Origin: Candidatus Bathyarchaeota archaeon
GTDB lineage: Archaea > Thermoproteota > Bathyarchaeia > TCS64
Direction of reading: 5' to 3'
DNA: 64,000 bases
Assembly (NCBI GenBank): GCA_026014815.1
Contig: JAOZHP010000151.1
Location: forward strand, 123,458-187,457
The position numbers and the translations under genes are program-made. Below the pieces are notes generated by a model that worked only from the letters and a program-made list of their open reading frames with translations, searched no databases and was not told the DNA's origin. Positions 8,711 through 17,536 of the stretch are shown here, piece by piece (the first letter of the stretch is position 1; each line of letters opens with the position of its first letter).

Positions 8711-10563
8711 TGACCCCGAGAGGATACGCAGGAAAGTTCCTCGACATCGACTTGACGAACGAGAAGATCACGAACACCACGTTCCCCGAGAAAGACCTAG
8801 AACAATACTTCGGTGGAAGAGGACTCGCCGCAAAGATACTCTGGGACAGGATCGGTGAGAAATGGCGAGAAGTAGACCCATTGGGTCCAGACAACCTGTT
8901 CATCGCATTGGGTGGCCCCATGACAGGGATCTACCCGGGTGGAAGGATCTGTATCTCTGGGAAGAGCCCTGTCAGCAACGGTACTGTAGGCTCCACGGCG
9001 AGCACCGAGTTCGCCCACGAGCTAAGGACAGCAGGCTATGACGGCGTAATAGTCTCTGGAAGAGCCGAGAAACCAGTCTACATCATGGTGACAGAGGAGG
9101 GAGGCGAGATCAAAGACGCGAGTCACCTCTGGGGCACCATGGGCGAGGAGACAATAAAACTTCTTAACAAGGAGGTAACGAGGGTCCTCGACTCCAAGAA
9201 GGAGATAGGTCTCTGGAAGGAGCCGGGCATGATCTACGTGGGTCCAGCCGGCGAGAATATGGTCAGGAACGCTTGTGTCATGACCAAGCTTTGCCACGCC
9301 GCCGGTTACGGTGGCTATGGAAGCCTCATGGGAAGCAAGAACCTGAAGGCTATAGTCGCGAAGGGAAGAGGCGCTTTACCCGAAGTCTACGCCCCTGAAG
9401 CAGTCAAGCTTCTCTGGAAACGTGCCCATGAGCATCTCATTGCCAACGATAGCTTCCGGCGTCAGGGCACCGGGTACGGCGGCTGGTCCACCGCTACAAG
9501 CTACAGCAGTGAGCCGGTTCGTAACTGGCAGGATGAGTGGCACGACGAGCGCAGCTTCGGCGGCCCCATGTTCGAGACCCGGTTCTGGGTCAAAAAGAAG
9601 TGGTCAGACTTCAACTGCACCACCAACTGCATGAAGGTGGCGTGCGTCAAGAGCGGAAAATGGAAGGGAGCCATCACGGACAACCCAGACTATGAGCTAC
9701 AGGCATACTGTGGCGCCAACTTCGGGGTCTTCGACCCTGCTGAAAACATCCATCTTAGCGCCTTAATCGATAACCTTGGCCACAGCGGTATCGGCGGCGC
9801 CAACACCATGGGCTTCGCAGCTGAGTTGTACCAGCGAGGCATACTCACCGAGGAAGACCTTGGTTTCAAGCTGGAGTGGGGCGACGCGGAGGCATTCGAC
9901 AAGATAGCCCGGTTAATCGCGTACAGGGAAGGCATAGGTGATGTGCTGGCTGAGGGCACATACCGTGCGGCGTTGAAGCTCACTGAGATGAAGGGAGTGG
10001 ACTGTATGCCGTACGCGATCCATGTGAAGGGCATCGAGATCGGCGCCCATGGCACACGCAGCGACGCAGATTTCCTAGCCCATGACATCGGGTACGCTGT
10101 CAACGTACAGGGCGGAGATCACACAAGCATCGTAAGGGATGGATACCATGAACTCTCAGGCGCTGTCTTCGCTGATTCCGCGGTGTACTGTAGCTTCGCG
10201 AGAACACCTCAGGAACTCATCTTCGACTACGCGAAGGCGATAACAGGGTACCCATTGACAATAGAGTCATGGCGCAGAGAGAACGGCCCAAGAATCGTGA
10301 CACTGCAGAAGGCGTTTCTATTACTCGGCGGCCCCGACGTGATCTGGGAGCCCATCAAGGACGACGATAACCCGGAGCGGTTCTACGCGCCTCTACCCAC
10401 AGGACCCTTCAAGGGAAGAACAACGGACAGGAAACTGGTTGAACGCCGCCGCCTCGCATACTTTGAGACACTGGGCTGGGATGATAGAGGGATTCCCACA
10501 AAGGAGACGCTGAATCGGCTGGACCTTGGTTATCTCGAGAAATCTATGACTGGGCTTCGTTAA
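8710..10563 (+). CDS. Aldehyde ferredoxin oxidoreductase family tungsten enzyme, copy 2
   Basis: Close paralogue of the AOR at 6271-8136, colinear from the N-terminal RGYAGKFLDIDL through GGRGLAAKI, GPMTGIYPGGRICISG, the CTTNCMKVAC cluster motif (again CX3CX4C) and the distal Cys in SAVYCSF. I start it at the ATG at 8710, which aligns with copy 1; the ATG at 8707 is equally possible and overlaps the ferredoxin stop. The open frame extends upstream to 8554, but that stretch is out-of-frame ferredoxin sequence with no AOR similarity. Copies 1 and 2 differ through the middle of the protein, so they may use different substrates. Confidence 0.88.
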   Translation: MTPRGYAGKFLDIDLTNEKITNTTFPEKDLEQYFGGRGLAAKILWDRIGEKWREVDPLGPDNLFIALGGPMTGIYPGGRICISGKSPVSNGTVGSTASTEFAHELRTAGYDGVIVSGRAEKPVYIMVTEEGGEIKDASHLWGTMGEETIKLLNKEVTRVLDSKKEIGLWKEPGMIYVGPAGENMVRNACVMTKLCHAAGYGGYGSLMGSKNLKAIVAKGRGALPEVYAPEAVKLLWKRAHEHLIANDSFRRQGTGYGGWSTATSYSSEPVRNWQDEWHDERSFGGPMFETRFWVKKKWSDFNCTTNCMKVACVKSGKWKGAITDNPDYELQAYCGANFGVFDPAENIHLSALIDNLGHSGIGGANTMGFAAELYQRGILTEEDLGFKLEWGDAEAFDKIARLIAYREGIGDVLAEGTYRAALKLTEMKGVDCMPYAIHVKGIEIGAHGTRSDADFLAHDIGYAVNVQGGDHTSIVRDGYHELSGAVFADSAVYCSFARTPQELIFDYAKAITGYPLTIESWRRENGPRIVTLQKAFLLLGGPDVIWEPIKDDDNPERFYAPLPTGPFKGRTTDRKLVERRRLAYFETLGWDDRGIPTKETLNRLDLGYLEKSMTGLR

Positions 10564-10580
10564 GCCATTCTATTTTTTTA

Positions 10581-11774
10581 TTAGGGTAATGGGGTTGTCG
10601 GGCTTCTGGGGTTTTTTACTGTCCACTGTATCGCTGTGAAGATGAATACGCCGAACAGTGAGATACCTGAACCAACATAGAATATGGGTTTGAGGCTGAA
10701 CATATCCGCGAGGATGCCTGAGAGCAACGGACCCGCCATCATGCCGAGGCTCATGGCACTCTGAAGAACACTCATCGTGGTGCCGATGCCGTACTCCCTG
10801 CCCTCGATAGCCGCGATAGCTGAGATAGATGGCGTCATCAATGCGCTTCCCGACGAGAACAACAGCCTTGCCCCCAGTACCTGCCAGAAGGTGTGGGTGA
10901 AAGGGAACGAGAACATACCCAAAGCGCTCACTAAGCCGCCGGAGATAATCAGGAGGTTCTTGTTGTATCTGTCCGCGAGGGTTCCGCATGGTCTCTGGAG
11001 AATCGCGGAGGTGAGCTGCCCCACGGAGAGTACCGTGCCCGCTGCTGTGACGCTTAAACCGAGTCCTCCCTCAGCGATGGATGTCGCCATGAAGATGGTT
11101 AGGAAACCCATTATAGCTCCCCTCCCGAGGGCGTTGATGGCTCTGAACACGAAGCTCGCTAATAAAATCCTGTTGCTCAGCACCTTCTTGAAGCTGGGGC
11201 GAGGCTTGTTTTTCCCCGGCACCGCGATCTGTGACTCTGGCAGAAACATGAGCACAAGCACGAGGCTGAATGCGGTCATCGCGCACATCACGTAGAAGGG
11301 GGCACTCAGACTGAACTTGTCAGTAAGGGTTCCTCCGATCAGAGGACCGAGACCCATGCCACCGAACATAGCCATGGTCACGTTTCCCATATACTTGCCC
11401 TCGTTTCCCTTGGGGGCGAGTTCAGCGGCGTACGCCATAGCTACAGGCATGGACATCGCAGAGCCTATCCCGTGAATGAAACGGAAAGCCAGAAGCGTGT
11501 TGAAATCCCATGCAACTATGTATAGAAGCGATACAACAGCGTAGATGAGCAACCCACCCATAATTACCTTCTTTTTGCTGACGCTGTCGCTCAGGCGCCC
11601 CGCTGGAGCCGAAAAGATGAACCTTGAGATGCTCCAAGCGCTGCTCAGTAATCCTATCTGTGTAAAAGTTGCTCCAAGATCCTCAGCGTAGAGGGGCATG
11701 ATGGGTCCAACTATTCCCAATCCCAGCATAGCAACGAAGATAGAGACCAAGAGCGCCTGAATTGCACGTTCCAT
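10581..11774 (-). CDS. Major facilitator superfamily transporter
   Basis: Integral membrane carrier with about 12 transmembrane helices. The N-terminal half has GPIMPLYAEDLGATFTQIG and the loop 2-3 signature PAGRLSDSVSKKKVIMGG, repeated in weaker form in the second half (QRPCGTLADRYNKNLLIISG). This is the drug:H+ antiporter-like layout, but the substrate cannot be told. I chose the ATG at 11774 (MERAIQALLV) because GAGG lies 5 bases upstream and the first helix follows at once. The reading frame continues upstream to 11849 but adds only a non-helical leader. It is convergent with the second AOR gene. Confidence 0.9.
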   Translation of the reverse strand: MERAIQALLVSIFVAMLGLGIVGPIMPLYAEDLGATFTQIGLLSSAWSISRFIFSAPAGRLSDSVSKKKVIMGGLLIYAVVSLLYIVAWDFNTLLAFRFIHGIGSAMSMPVAMAYAAELAPKGNEGKYMGNVTMAMFGGMGLGPLIGGTLTDKFSLSAPFYVMCAMTAFSLVLVLMFLPESQIAVPGKNKPRPSFKKVLSNRILLASFVFRAINALGRGAIMGFLTIFMATSIAEGGLGLSVTAAGTVLSVGQLTSAILQRPCGTLADRYNKNLLIISGGLVSALGMFSFPFTHTFWQVLGARLLFSSGSALMTPSISAIAAIEGREYGIGTTMSVLQSAMSLGMMAGPLLSGILADMFSLKPIFYVGSGISLFGVFIFTAIQWTVKNPRSPTTPLP

Positions 11775-11936
11775 TGCCTCGGTGGTGACTCTATGGAGAT
11801 ATAGACTTATTGCTCCGAGATCACCCAGCCCCAACTCACCATAACCCATCAGAATCCAGCAGATGAGGCATCATTCTTAGGAGGAAACTCAAGGCTTCCA
11901 TTTGATTTATCTTGTACCGGTGGCTCTTTCAATGAG

Positions 11937-12215
11937 ATGAAGATCAAGGTACGCGTCTTCGGTGATATCGCTTCGATAGTCGGCAACAAACACGAGATAG
12001 AGCTGAAGGAAAATGCAACTGTGCTCACACTGACCAACACCCTAACCCAGATGGCAGGGCAGACAAGGCAGGGCTTCATCGGTGAGTTCAAGGTAGGGGG
12101 AGCTGACCTGGCCGTAATGATTAACGGGAAGAACATCGCGCTGCTCGATGGAGTGCAGACTGTCTTAGCTGACAAGGATGATGTCGTCATCATGCCTTTC
12201 GTTGTAGGTGGCTAA
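11937..12215 (+). CDS. MoaD/ThiS-family ubiquitin-like sulfur carrier
   Basis: Small beta-grasp protein of 92 residues ending in Gly-Gly (FVVGG), the C-terminus that is adenylated and thiocarboxylated in MoaD, ThiS and archaeal SAMP proteins. The N-terminus MKIKVRVFGDIASIVG and the segment with VMINGKN are typical of MoaD. It lies directly upstream of an AOR gene in the same direction, so supplying sulfur for the pyranopterin of tungsten enzymes is the simplest role; protein tagging (SAMP) is the alternative. Two ATGs (11932, 11937) lie close together and only 11937 is in frame. No MoaE or E1-like enzyme is in the window. Confidence 0.85.
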   Translation: MKIKVRVFGDIASIVGNKHEIELKENATVLTLTNTLTQMAGQTRQGFIGEFKVGGADLAVMINGKNIALLDGVQTVLADKDDVVIMPFVVGG

Positions 12216-12346
12216 GTCACTGTCTCCAAGTCTTTATTCTTGGGTGATCCTGCCACCGGGTTACCCTCATCAGCGATGTGAATGATAGTACCTTTCGAGG
12301 GTAAAATGCTTAAGCTTGTTACACGGTTCAGATACTCGATATTGAA

Positions 12347-14179
12347 ATGAAGGGATGGAATGGAAAGATCCTCCGGGTAGACCTGACCAAGCGGACAACC
12401 GAGGTCACACCGTACTCCGAGGACATCGCCAAAAGATTCATAGGAGGCAGAGGTCTCGCAGTCAAGCTCCTTTGGGAGGAGCTCCCCCAAGGCGCTGACC
12501 CTCTGGGCTCCGAGAACATGCTCATATTCGCTACGGGGCCCTACACCGCCTTCAATATTCCCAACAGCGGCAAGATGGTTATAGCAGCCAAGAGTCCCCT
12601 CACGGGAGGGTACGGTGACGGTAACATCGGCACGAGAGCTGCCACACATATGAGGAAGTGTGGTATCGACGCAGTCGTAGTCACAGGTAAGGCCGACAAA
12701 CCCGTTTACCTCTACGTCGAGGACGACAAGGTCGAGATCTATGACGCAGGGCACCTCTGGGGCAAGGACAGCTACGTGGCGGAGGACTGGCTACTGGACA
12801 AGCACGGTAAAGCCTCGGGCACTCTTCTCATCGGGCAGAGCGGCGAGAACAAGTGCATGTACGCCACCGTGGTCAGCCAGAAAGGCAGGGCAGGTGGAAG
12901 ACCAGCCATGGGCGCCGTCATGGGAAGCAAGAACCTCAAAGCGGCGGTATTCAAGGGAAGCAAGGAGATTCCCGCCGCTGACCCTGAGAAGCTCAAAGAG
13001 CTAGGAAGGACGGGTTTCGCCAAGATTCCAAAATTCGATGCCTTCCCATACTGGAAGAAGGTAGGCACCATGATGGCTGCGGACATGATGCAGACAGCCA
13101 GCGCGTTACCTACACGTAACTTCAGTGAGGGTGTCTTTGAGCATATCGACAAAGTCAACGGTGACGCCGTCCACGCGGCTACGGTGACCCAGCGTGGCTG
13201 CCCCAACTGCAACATGATCTGTGGAAACACCATCATCGACAGCGAGGGTAAGGAGTCCGAGCTAGACTACGAGAACGTGACCATGCTGGGCAGTAACATT
13301 GGACTGGGTAACCTGAAGCAGATAGGCACACTGAACCGTATCTGTGACGAGCTGGGGCTGGACACCATCGGGGCGGGTAACGGCATCGGGTTCGCCATGG
13401 AGTGCAGCGAGAAAGGACTCATAGACCTAGACATCAAGTGGGGAGACTTTGAGGGAGCCAAGAAACTTCTCTATGAGATGGCCATGATGGAGGGGCATGG
13501 AGCCCTCATCGGCCTCGGGACCAAGGTGGCAGCCGAGAAGATCGGAGGAATAGCGCCAAGCCTAGCCATTCACGCCAAGGGCTTAGAGGTAAGCGCTTAT
13601 GACTGCCACGTCTGCCCGGGCATGGCTCTCAGCTTCGGTACTTCCCCCATCGGCGCCCACCACAAGGACGCGTGGGTCATCAGCTGGGAGATAAGCAGCG
13701 GCATCCGTGAGGAGTACGGACCAGAGAAGGCTGACAAGGTCATCGAGTTCCAGCGTATCAGGGGAGGAATGTTCGAGACACTGGTCTCATGCAGGTTCCC
13801 GTGGATCGAGTTAGGCTACGAGCTAGAGGAATACCCATTGTACATGGAGGCAGCCACCGGCGTCAAGATGACCCTCGACGACATGTGGAAGATGGGTGAC
13901 AGAGTCTACGCGTTGGTGCGTGCATTCTGGGCCCGCGAGTACGGTGAAAAGTGGTCAAGACTGATGGACTACCCACCTGAGAAATGGTTCAAGTACCCCT
14001 TAACCGAGGGAGCCCTCGCCGGTAAGAAGCTGGACAAGGACAAGTACGACAAGCTTCTCAGCGTCTACTACGAGAAACGTGGATGGGATGAACGAGGAAT
14101 CCCCACCAAGGCAACCATGAAGGACCTTGACCTTTCAGAGGAAGCAAAGCAGCTAGCAAAATACGTGGAGCTTGAATAG
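12347..14179 (+). CDS. Aldehyde ferredoxin oxidoreductase family tungsten enzyme, third and divergent paralogue
   Basis: Canonical AOR-type enzyme of 610 residues. The N-terminus has MKGWNGKILRVDLTKR and GGRGLAVKLLWEELP. The cluster motif is CPNCNMIC (CX2CX3C) near residue 287 with the distal Cys in ETLVSCRFPW, as in characterised AORs. The C-terminal domain has GLEVSAYDCHVCPGMALSFG. It is clearly separate from the two tandem copies upstream: different cluster spacing, no polyferredoxin partner, and a MoaD-like gene in front. It probably oxidises aldehydes with free ferredoxin as acceptor. Substrate choice between AOR, FOR and related types cannot be made here. Confidence 0.9.
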   Translation: MKGWNGKILRVDLTKRTTEVTPYSEDIAKRFIGGRGLAVKLLWEELPQGADPLGSENMLIFATGPYTAFNIPNSGKMVIAAKSPLTGGYGDGNIGTRAATHMRKCGIDAVVVTGKADKPVYLYVEDDKVEIYDAGHLWGKDSYVAEDWLLDKHGKASGTLLIGQSGENKCMYATVVSQKGRAGGRPAMGAVMGSKNLKAAVFKGSKEIPAADPEKLKELGRTGFAKIPKFDAFPYWKKVGTMMAADMMQTASALPTRNFSEGVFEHIDKVNGDAVHAATVTQRGCPNCNMICGNTIIDSEGKESELDYENVTMLGSNIGLGNLKQIGTLNRICDELGLDTIGAGNGIGFAMECSEKGLIDLDIKWGDFEGAKKLLYEMAMMEGHGALIGLGTKVAAEKIGGIAPSLAIHAKGLEVSAYDCHVCPGMALSFGTSPIGAHHKDAWVISWEISSGIREEYGPEKADKVIEFQRIRGGMFETLVSCRFPWIELGYELEEYPLYMEAATGVKMTLDDMWKMGDRVYALVRAFWAREYGEKWSRLMDYPPEKWFKYPLTEGALAGKKLDKDKYDKLLSVYYEKRGWDERGIPTKATMKDLDLSEEAKQLAKYVELE

Positions 14180-14196
14180 CTTCCCTTTTCCATTTT

Positions 14197-15063
14197 TTAT
14201 CGAGTTTTTCTTTTTCTCTCCGGTTCTATGTGAATTGTAACACTCACCTCCGGAATCTCGTCTCGTAGATTTTCCTCCAGATGATCCGTGAAGTCATGTG
14301 CTTCTTGAACGGAGAGACTGCCGTCTACGGAAAGATGTAGCTCAGCGAAGACCCTGTCACCGCTCCGCCTAGTCTTAAGCTCATGAAAATCCACGTACCG
14401 GTTGCTGTGCCTCTCCAGAAGTGCCTTGATCTTTTCCTCTGTTTCAGGGCATGACCTGTCCATCAACCCGACGCCCGCCTTCCACACTAACTCCACTCCC
14501 ATCCTCAAGACCAGCGCCGCTACAACCAAGGCGATTAACGGGTCTAGAACAGGCAGTCCCAGATACTCTGATACCAGAAGACCCACCGCGACTCCAATAG
14601 ATGACACGACATCCGAGAGCAGATGCCTCGCGTCCCCCTCCAAGGCAATAGAGTTGGTCTCCCGAGCCTTCCTCATTAACATCCATGAGAGGCCACCGTT
14701 CATCATTGTGGCGAGAAGAGAGAGCCCGACGGCATAATTCAGGTACACCAACGGTACCGGCTCATATAATCGGGTAAACGCTGCCTGACCTATGAACAGT
14801 CCAGCCGTGACGACGAGTCCTCCCTCAACTAGGGCCGAGATGTTCTCCACCTTCTGGTGCCCGTACATATGCTCCTCGTCAGGTGGCATCCCTGATATCC
14901 TGACGCTTTGAAACATGATAATTGATGCAACGATGTTCACGATGGACTCTAACGCGTCAGATAGCAGAGCGATGGAGCCCGAAATGAAGTACGTGTAAAG
15001 CTTGATAGCGAAGATGAACACGCCGCCAATGATCGCCACGACCGCTGTCTTCTGCTTCTCCAA
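14197..15063 (-). CDS. Cation diffusion facilitator (CDF) metal efflux protein
   Basis: Membrane H+/divalent-metal antiporter of 288 residues. About six hydrophobic helices are followed by a cytoplasmic beta-alpha-beta domain (from about residue 205) ending SVTIHIEPERKRKTR. Helix 2 has LLSDALESIVNIVAS and helix 5 has HLLSDVVSSIG, the positions that hold the transport-site ligands. The first reads DALES rather than the common DxxxD or HxxxD, so the metal preference is uncertain. EEHMYGHQKVE before helix 3 is a family hallmark. The start is a TTG at 15063. It is convergent with the third AOR gene. Confidence 0.9.
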   Translation of the reverse strand: MEKQKTAVVAIIGGVFIFAIKLYTYFISGSIALLSDALESIVNIVASIIMFQSVRISGMPPDEEHMYGHQKVENISALVEGGLVVTAGLFIGQAAFTRLYEPVPLVYLNYAVGLSLLATMMNGGLSWMLMRKARETNSIALEGDARHLLSDVVSSIGVAVGLLVSEYLGLPVLDPLIALVVAALVLRMGVELVWKAGVGLMDRSCPETEEKIKALLERHSNRYVDFHELKTRRSGDRVFAELHLSVDGSLSVQEAHDFTDHLEENLRDEIPEVSVTIHIEPERKRKTR

Positions 15064-15113
15064 TCCGGTATCTAATTAAGTTGTAGTTGGTTTCCTAAAA
15101 AATCTGTGGAGCC

Positions 15114-15845
15114 TTAACGTAGCCGTGTCTGCGTAGGTTTGGGCTTATACTCGGGGAGATCTACCCTGTGATAAATCATCCTCTCTAACTGCCCCTGAAA
15201 CTCCTCAAGGAAGCTAGGCAACACCAGAATGTTCAGGCTGGGCATCCTCCTGTAGATACTCATCTTTGTAGGGGAAAGAGTCAACGTGATGGGAACGATA
15301 ACAGCGTCTCTCCATCTGTGAACCTTGATGCGTTTAGCCAGCTCACCTACGTGCCTGCTGAACACCTCTGTCTTCTCTTTATGAATCTCCACGATGTTAC
15401 GTGCTGTACTGTTGCCCATGCCTTTAGTCCAGTGCTTGCACTCAGCGCAAACGATGTAAGGGTAGCGCGTAGCGAGGACATCTATCTCCCATCGTCTTCC
15501 TTCAGCTTGGAACCTGAACCTCCGTGAGACTTCGTAGCCGTTGACCTCGAAGACGTGGGCTACAAGCTCCTCAAACTCAAGCCATCCAAGGCTGTCACTC
15601 ACGAGCTTGAAGTCAGTGCCAAGCTCGATCGCTTTCACCGCGAGGTTAAGACGCTGCTCCAGGGATAGCTCAACGTTCTCACCACTCAGAGTGATGAGTC
15701 GTTCCTCCTCTAATCCTTCTATTGCCTGATTGAACGCCTCGTTGGTGACAGTCAACGCTTTCTTCAACGCATCTTGTGTTACTGGTCCTTCCTGTGTCTC
15801 TCTTAAAACGACTTTGACGACCTGACGAAGAGTGCTGTGGTTCAA
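15114..15845 (-). CDS. HTH-like domain fused to a PD-(D/E)XK restriction-endonuclease-like domain
   Basis: The first 70 residues form a helical, winged-helix-like region. From about residue 95 a nuclease fold is visible: WLEFEELVAHVFEVNGYEV (helix with the first acidic ligand), then WEIDVLATRYPYIVCAECKHW, which supplies the D...(E)XK triad of the Mrr/restriction-endonuclease superfamily. The C-terminus is basic. Archaea carry such proteins as stand-alone conserved genes; roles in recombination or restriction have been suggested, but I know of none proven for this type. The start appears to be TTG at 15845. It is not in an operon. Confidence 0.75.
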   Translation of the reverse strand: MNHSTLRQVVKVVLRETQEGPVTQDALKKALTVTNEAFNQAIEGLEEERLITLSGENVELSLEQRLNLAVKAIELGTDFKLVSDSLGWLEFEELVAHVFEVNGYEVSRRFRFQAEGRRWEIDVLATRYPYIVCAECKHWTKGMGNSTARNIVEIHKEKTEVFSRHVGELAKRIKVHRWRDAVIVPITLTLSPTKMSIYRRMPSLNILVLPSFLEEFQGQLERMIYHRVDLPEYKPKPTQTRLR

Positions 15846-16090
15846 TACAGAGTTTTACAGGTTTTGCCAATAAAAAATTACCCTGTCCCATCTGCTGTCT
15901 TAAATTCGGAAAAATCTCAAGTCACTGAACTTGTTTAAGGGTTCCCCGAGTTTTCTCATCCTTGCTCTAGGGCCGACAACATTCCCCAAAATTTTAATGC
16001 TAAAGCTTAAGTGGTATCTGAAACAAATAAATGGTGATGCACGTAACTTCGTGCAGAAAGAAAAAGGAAAATAGGAGATGTAACACAGAA
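15846..16090. other. Intergenic region before the four-gene membrane operon
   Basis: This 245-base gap between two divergent genes is AT-rich. It holds an AATTTTAATG-like element near 15990 and an AGGAGATG sequence at 16072-16079, which could be a promoter and ribosome site for the operon. The frame of the first membrane gene is open back to an ATG at 16031, so part of this gap may be coding. No RNA gene or repeat is seen. Confidence 0.4.
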
Positions 16091-16876
16091 ATGTCATTTT
16101 TCGTAACTGGAAGAATCTTCGGACTACTTTGTCTTACAGCGATAATGGGTGCAGTGACTTACTATATACGGAGAGCGGAGGGAGGAAAGCCTATGGAGGT
16201 AAGGAGAATGGCTGGTATCGATGCAATTACTGAGGCAATCGGGAGAGCTGTGGAGATGGGGAGACCCGTCTTTTGTTCCCATGGAATAAGCGATATGAGA
16301 AACGCTACAGCTGGACCCCAGACGATAGCCGGGCTGAGCGTACTCAGCCATGTAGCTGATCAATGTGTTAACTTGGGCGCGAGGTTAATCGTGCCAGTTA
16401 GAAACGTTGAGGTTTGGCCCGTCGCAACCGATATCGTAGAGACGGCTTACAAAGCGGCTGGAAAGGGAGATGAATTCAACGTCGACGACGTAGCATACCT
16501 TTCAAGTGATCAGTTCGGGTATTCCTCAAACTACCTAGGGATGATGATGCGAGAGAAGGCTGGAGCGAACATAATGATTGGCGCATACTGGGCCGAGTCC
16601 CTTCAACTTGCAGAAACTGGCAACCGCGTAGGCGCAATGCAGGTGGCTGGAACGGCTAACACACACCAGATAGCTTTCTTCGTAGTTGCCACTGATTACT
16701 GCCTCATAGGCGAGGAGATATTCGCAGCTGCTGCATACGTTACTGAGGATCCCGTCTTCATGTCTAGCATAGCTGGACAGGACTTTGGAAGGATCATCGC
16801 CGTCACGCTGATGATACTTGGAACAATCCTGTTCACATTTGGAAGCGACGCACTTTTACAACTAATGGAATGGTGA
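16091..16876 (+). CDS. Membrane protein, DUF6754-like, first gene of a four-gene operon
   Basis: This 261-residue protein has an N-terminal helix (FGLLCLTAIMGAVTYYI), a soluble domain of roughly 200 residues and a C-terminal helix (IIAVTLMILGTILFTFG). The soluble domain has GRPVFCSHGISDM, LGARLIVPVRNVEVWPVA and FGYSSNYLGMMMREKAGANI, and resembles the uncharacterised DUF6754 family as I recall it. I prefer the ATG at 16091, with GGAG 13 bases upstream, because the helix follows directly; the ATG at 16031 would add 20 basic, Cys-containing residues. The next gene starts 6 bases after its stop. Function unknown; it seems part of a membrane complex with the next three products. Confidence 0.7.
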   Translation: MSFFVTGRIFGLLCLTAIMGAVTYYIRRAEGGKPMEVRRMAGIDAITEAIGRAVEMGRPVFCSHGISDMRNATAGPQTIAGLSVLSHVADQCVNLGARLIVPVRNVEVWPVATDIVETAYKAAGKGDEFNVDDVAYLSSDQFGYSSNYLGMMMREKAGANIMIGAYWAESLQLAETGNRVGAMQVAGTANTHQIAFFVVATDYCLIGEEIFAAAAYVTEDPVFMSSIAGQDFGRIIAVTLMILGTILFTFGSDALLQLMEW

Positions 16877-16881
16877 TCTAG

Positions 16882-17535
16882 ATGTCTGAAACACTTAGGA
16901 GAATAGAGATACCCATAGCGATAACAATCATTTGTACTCTGCTTCAGATAATACCCTTCTACATTCAGGTTGAACCTCTTGAAACCTTATCTGACACCTT
17001 TAGGAGCTGGATGATACTTGTTGCGACATGCGCACTCTTTATGGGCGTAGCGTCCTTAGGGATGCTTCACTCAAAGAAAATTCAGAGGAAAGTCGTGGGA
17101 TGGCAGTTCAGCGTACTTACCATTATCTCAATGATAATCATAATGCTGGCTGGTCTCCCGATACCTGAAATAGGGTTGGGAGATAAGAACCCTGTATTCG
17201 ACTTCCTCTTCAAGAACGTTCTAACGCCACTGGGTGCCACTATGTACAGCATCATCGCCTTCTTCATCACATCCGCAGCTTACAGATCATTCAGGGCGAG
17301 AAGCGTTGAAGCCACAATCGTTCTTGTGGCGGGGATTTTTATGATCTGCTCGAACGCACCGTTGATGACATCCGCATGGCCGGGCTTTGTAGAGATAGGA
17401 GACTGGATATTCAGCGTTCCCAACATGGCTACGATGAGGGCCGTCATCATAGGAAACGCCTTAGGAGCCATTGCTCTAGCAATGAGAGTTTTACTGGGCA
17501 AAGAACGCGGATACCTGAGAGGAGGAGAGGAATAG
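16882..17535 (+). CDS. Six-helix membrane protein of unknown function, second gene of the operon
   Basis: A 217-residue hydrophobic protein with about six transmembrane segments (near residues 11-29, 43-62, 76-94, 116-135, 143-161 and 182-204) and short loops. The loop after helix 3 contains PEIGLGDKNPVFDFLFKN. I recognise no family. The ATG is 6 bases after the first gene's stop, and the third gene starts 2 bases after its own stop. The tight spacing and shared membrane nature imply co-translation and probably one complex. Confidence 0.75.
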   Translation: MSETLRRIEIPIAITIICTLLQIIPFYIQVEPLETLSDTFRSWMILVATCALFMGVASLGMLHSKKIQRKVVGWQFSVLTIISMIIIMLAGLPIPEIGLGDKNPVFDFLFKNVLTPLGATMYSIIAFFITSAAYRSFRARSVEATIVLVAGIFMICSNAPLMTSAWPGFVEIGDWIFSVPNMATMRAVIIGNALGAIALAMRVLLGKERGYLRGGEE

Positions 17536-17536
17536 C

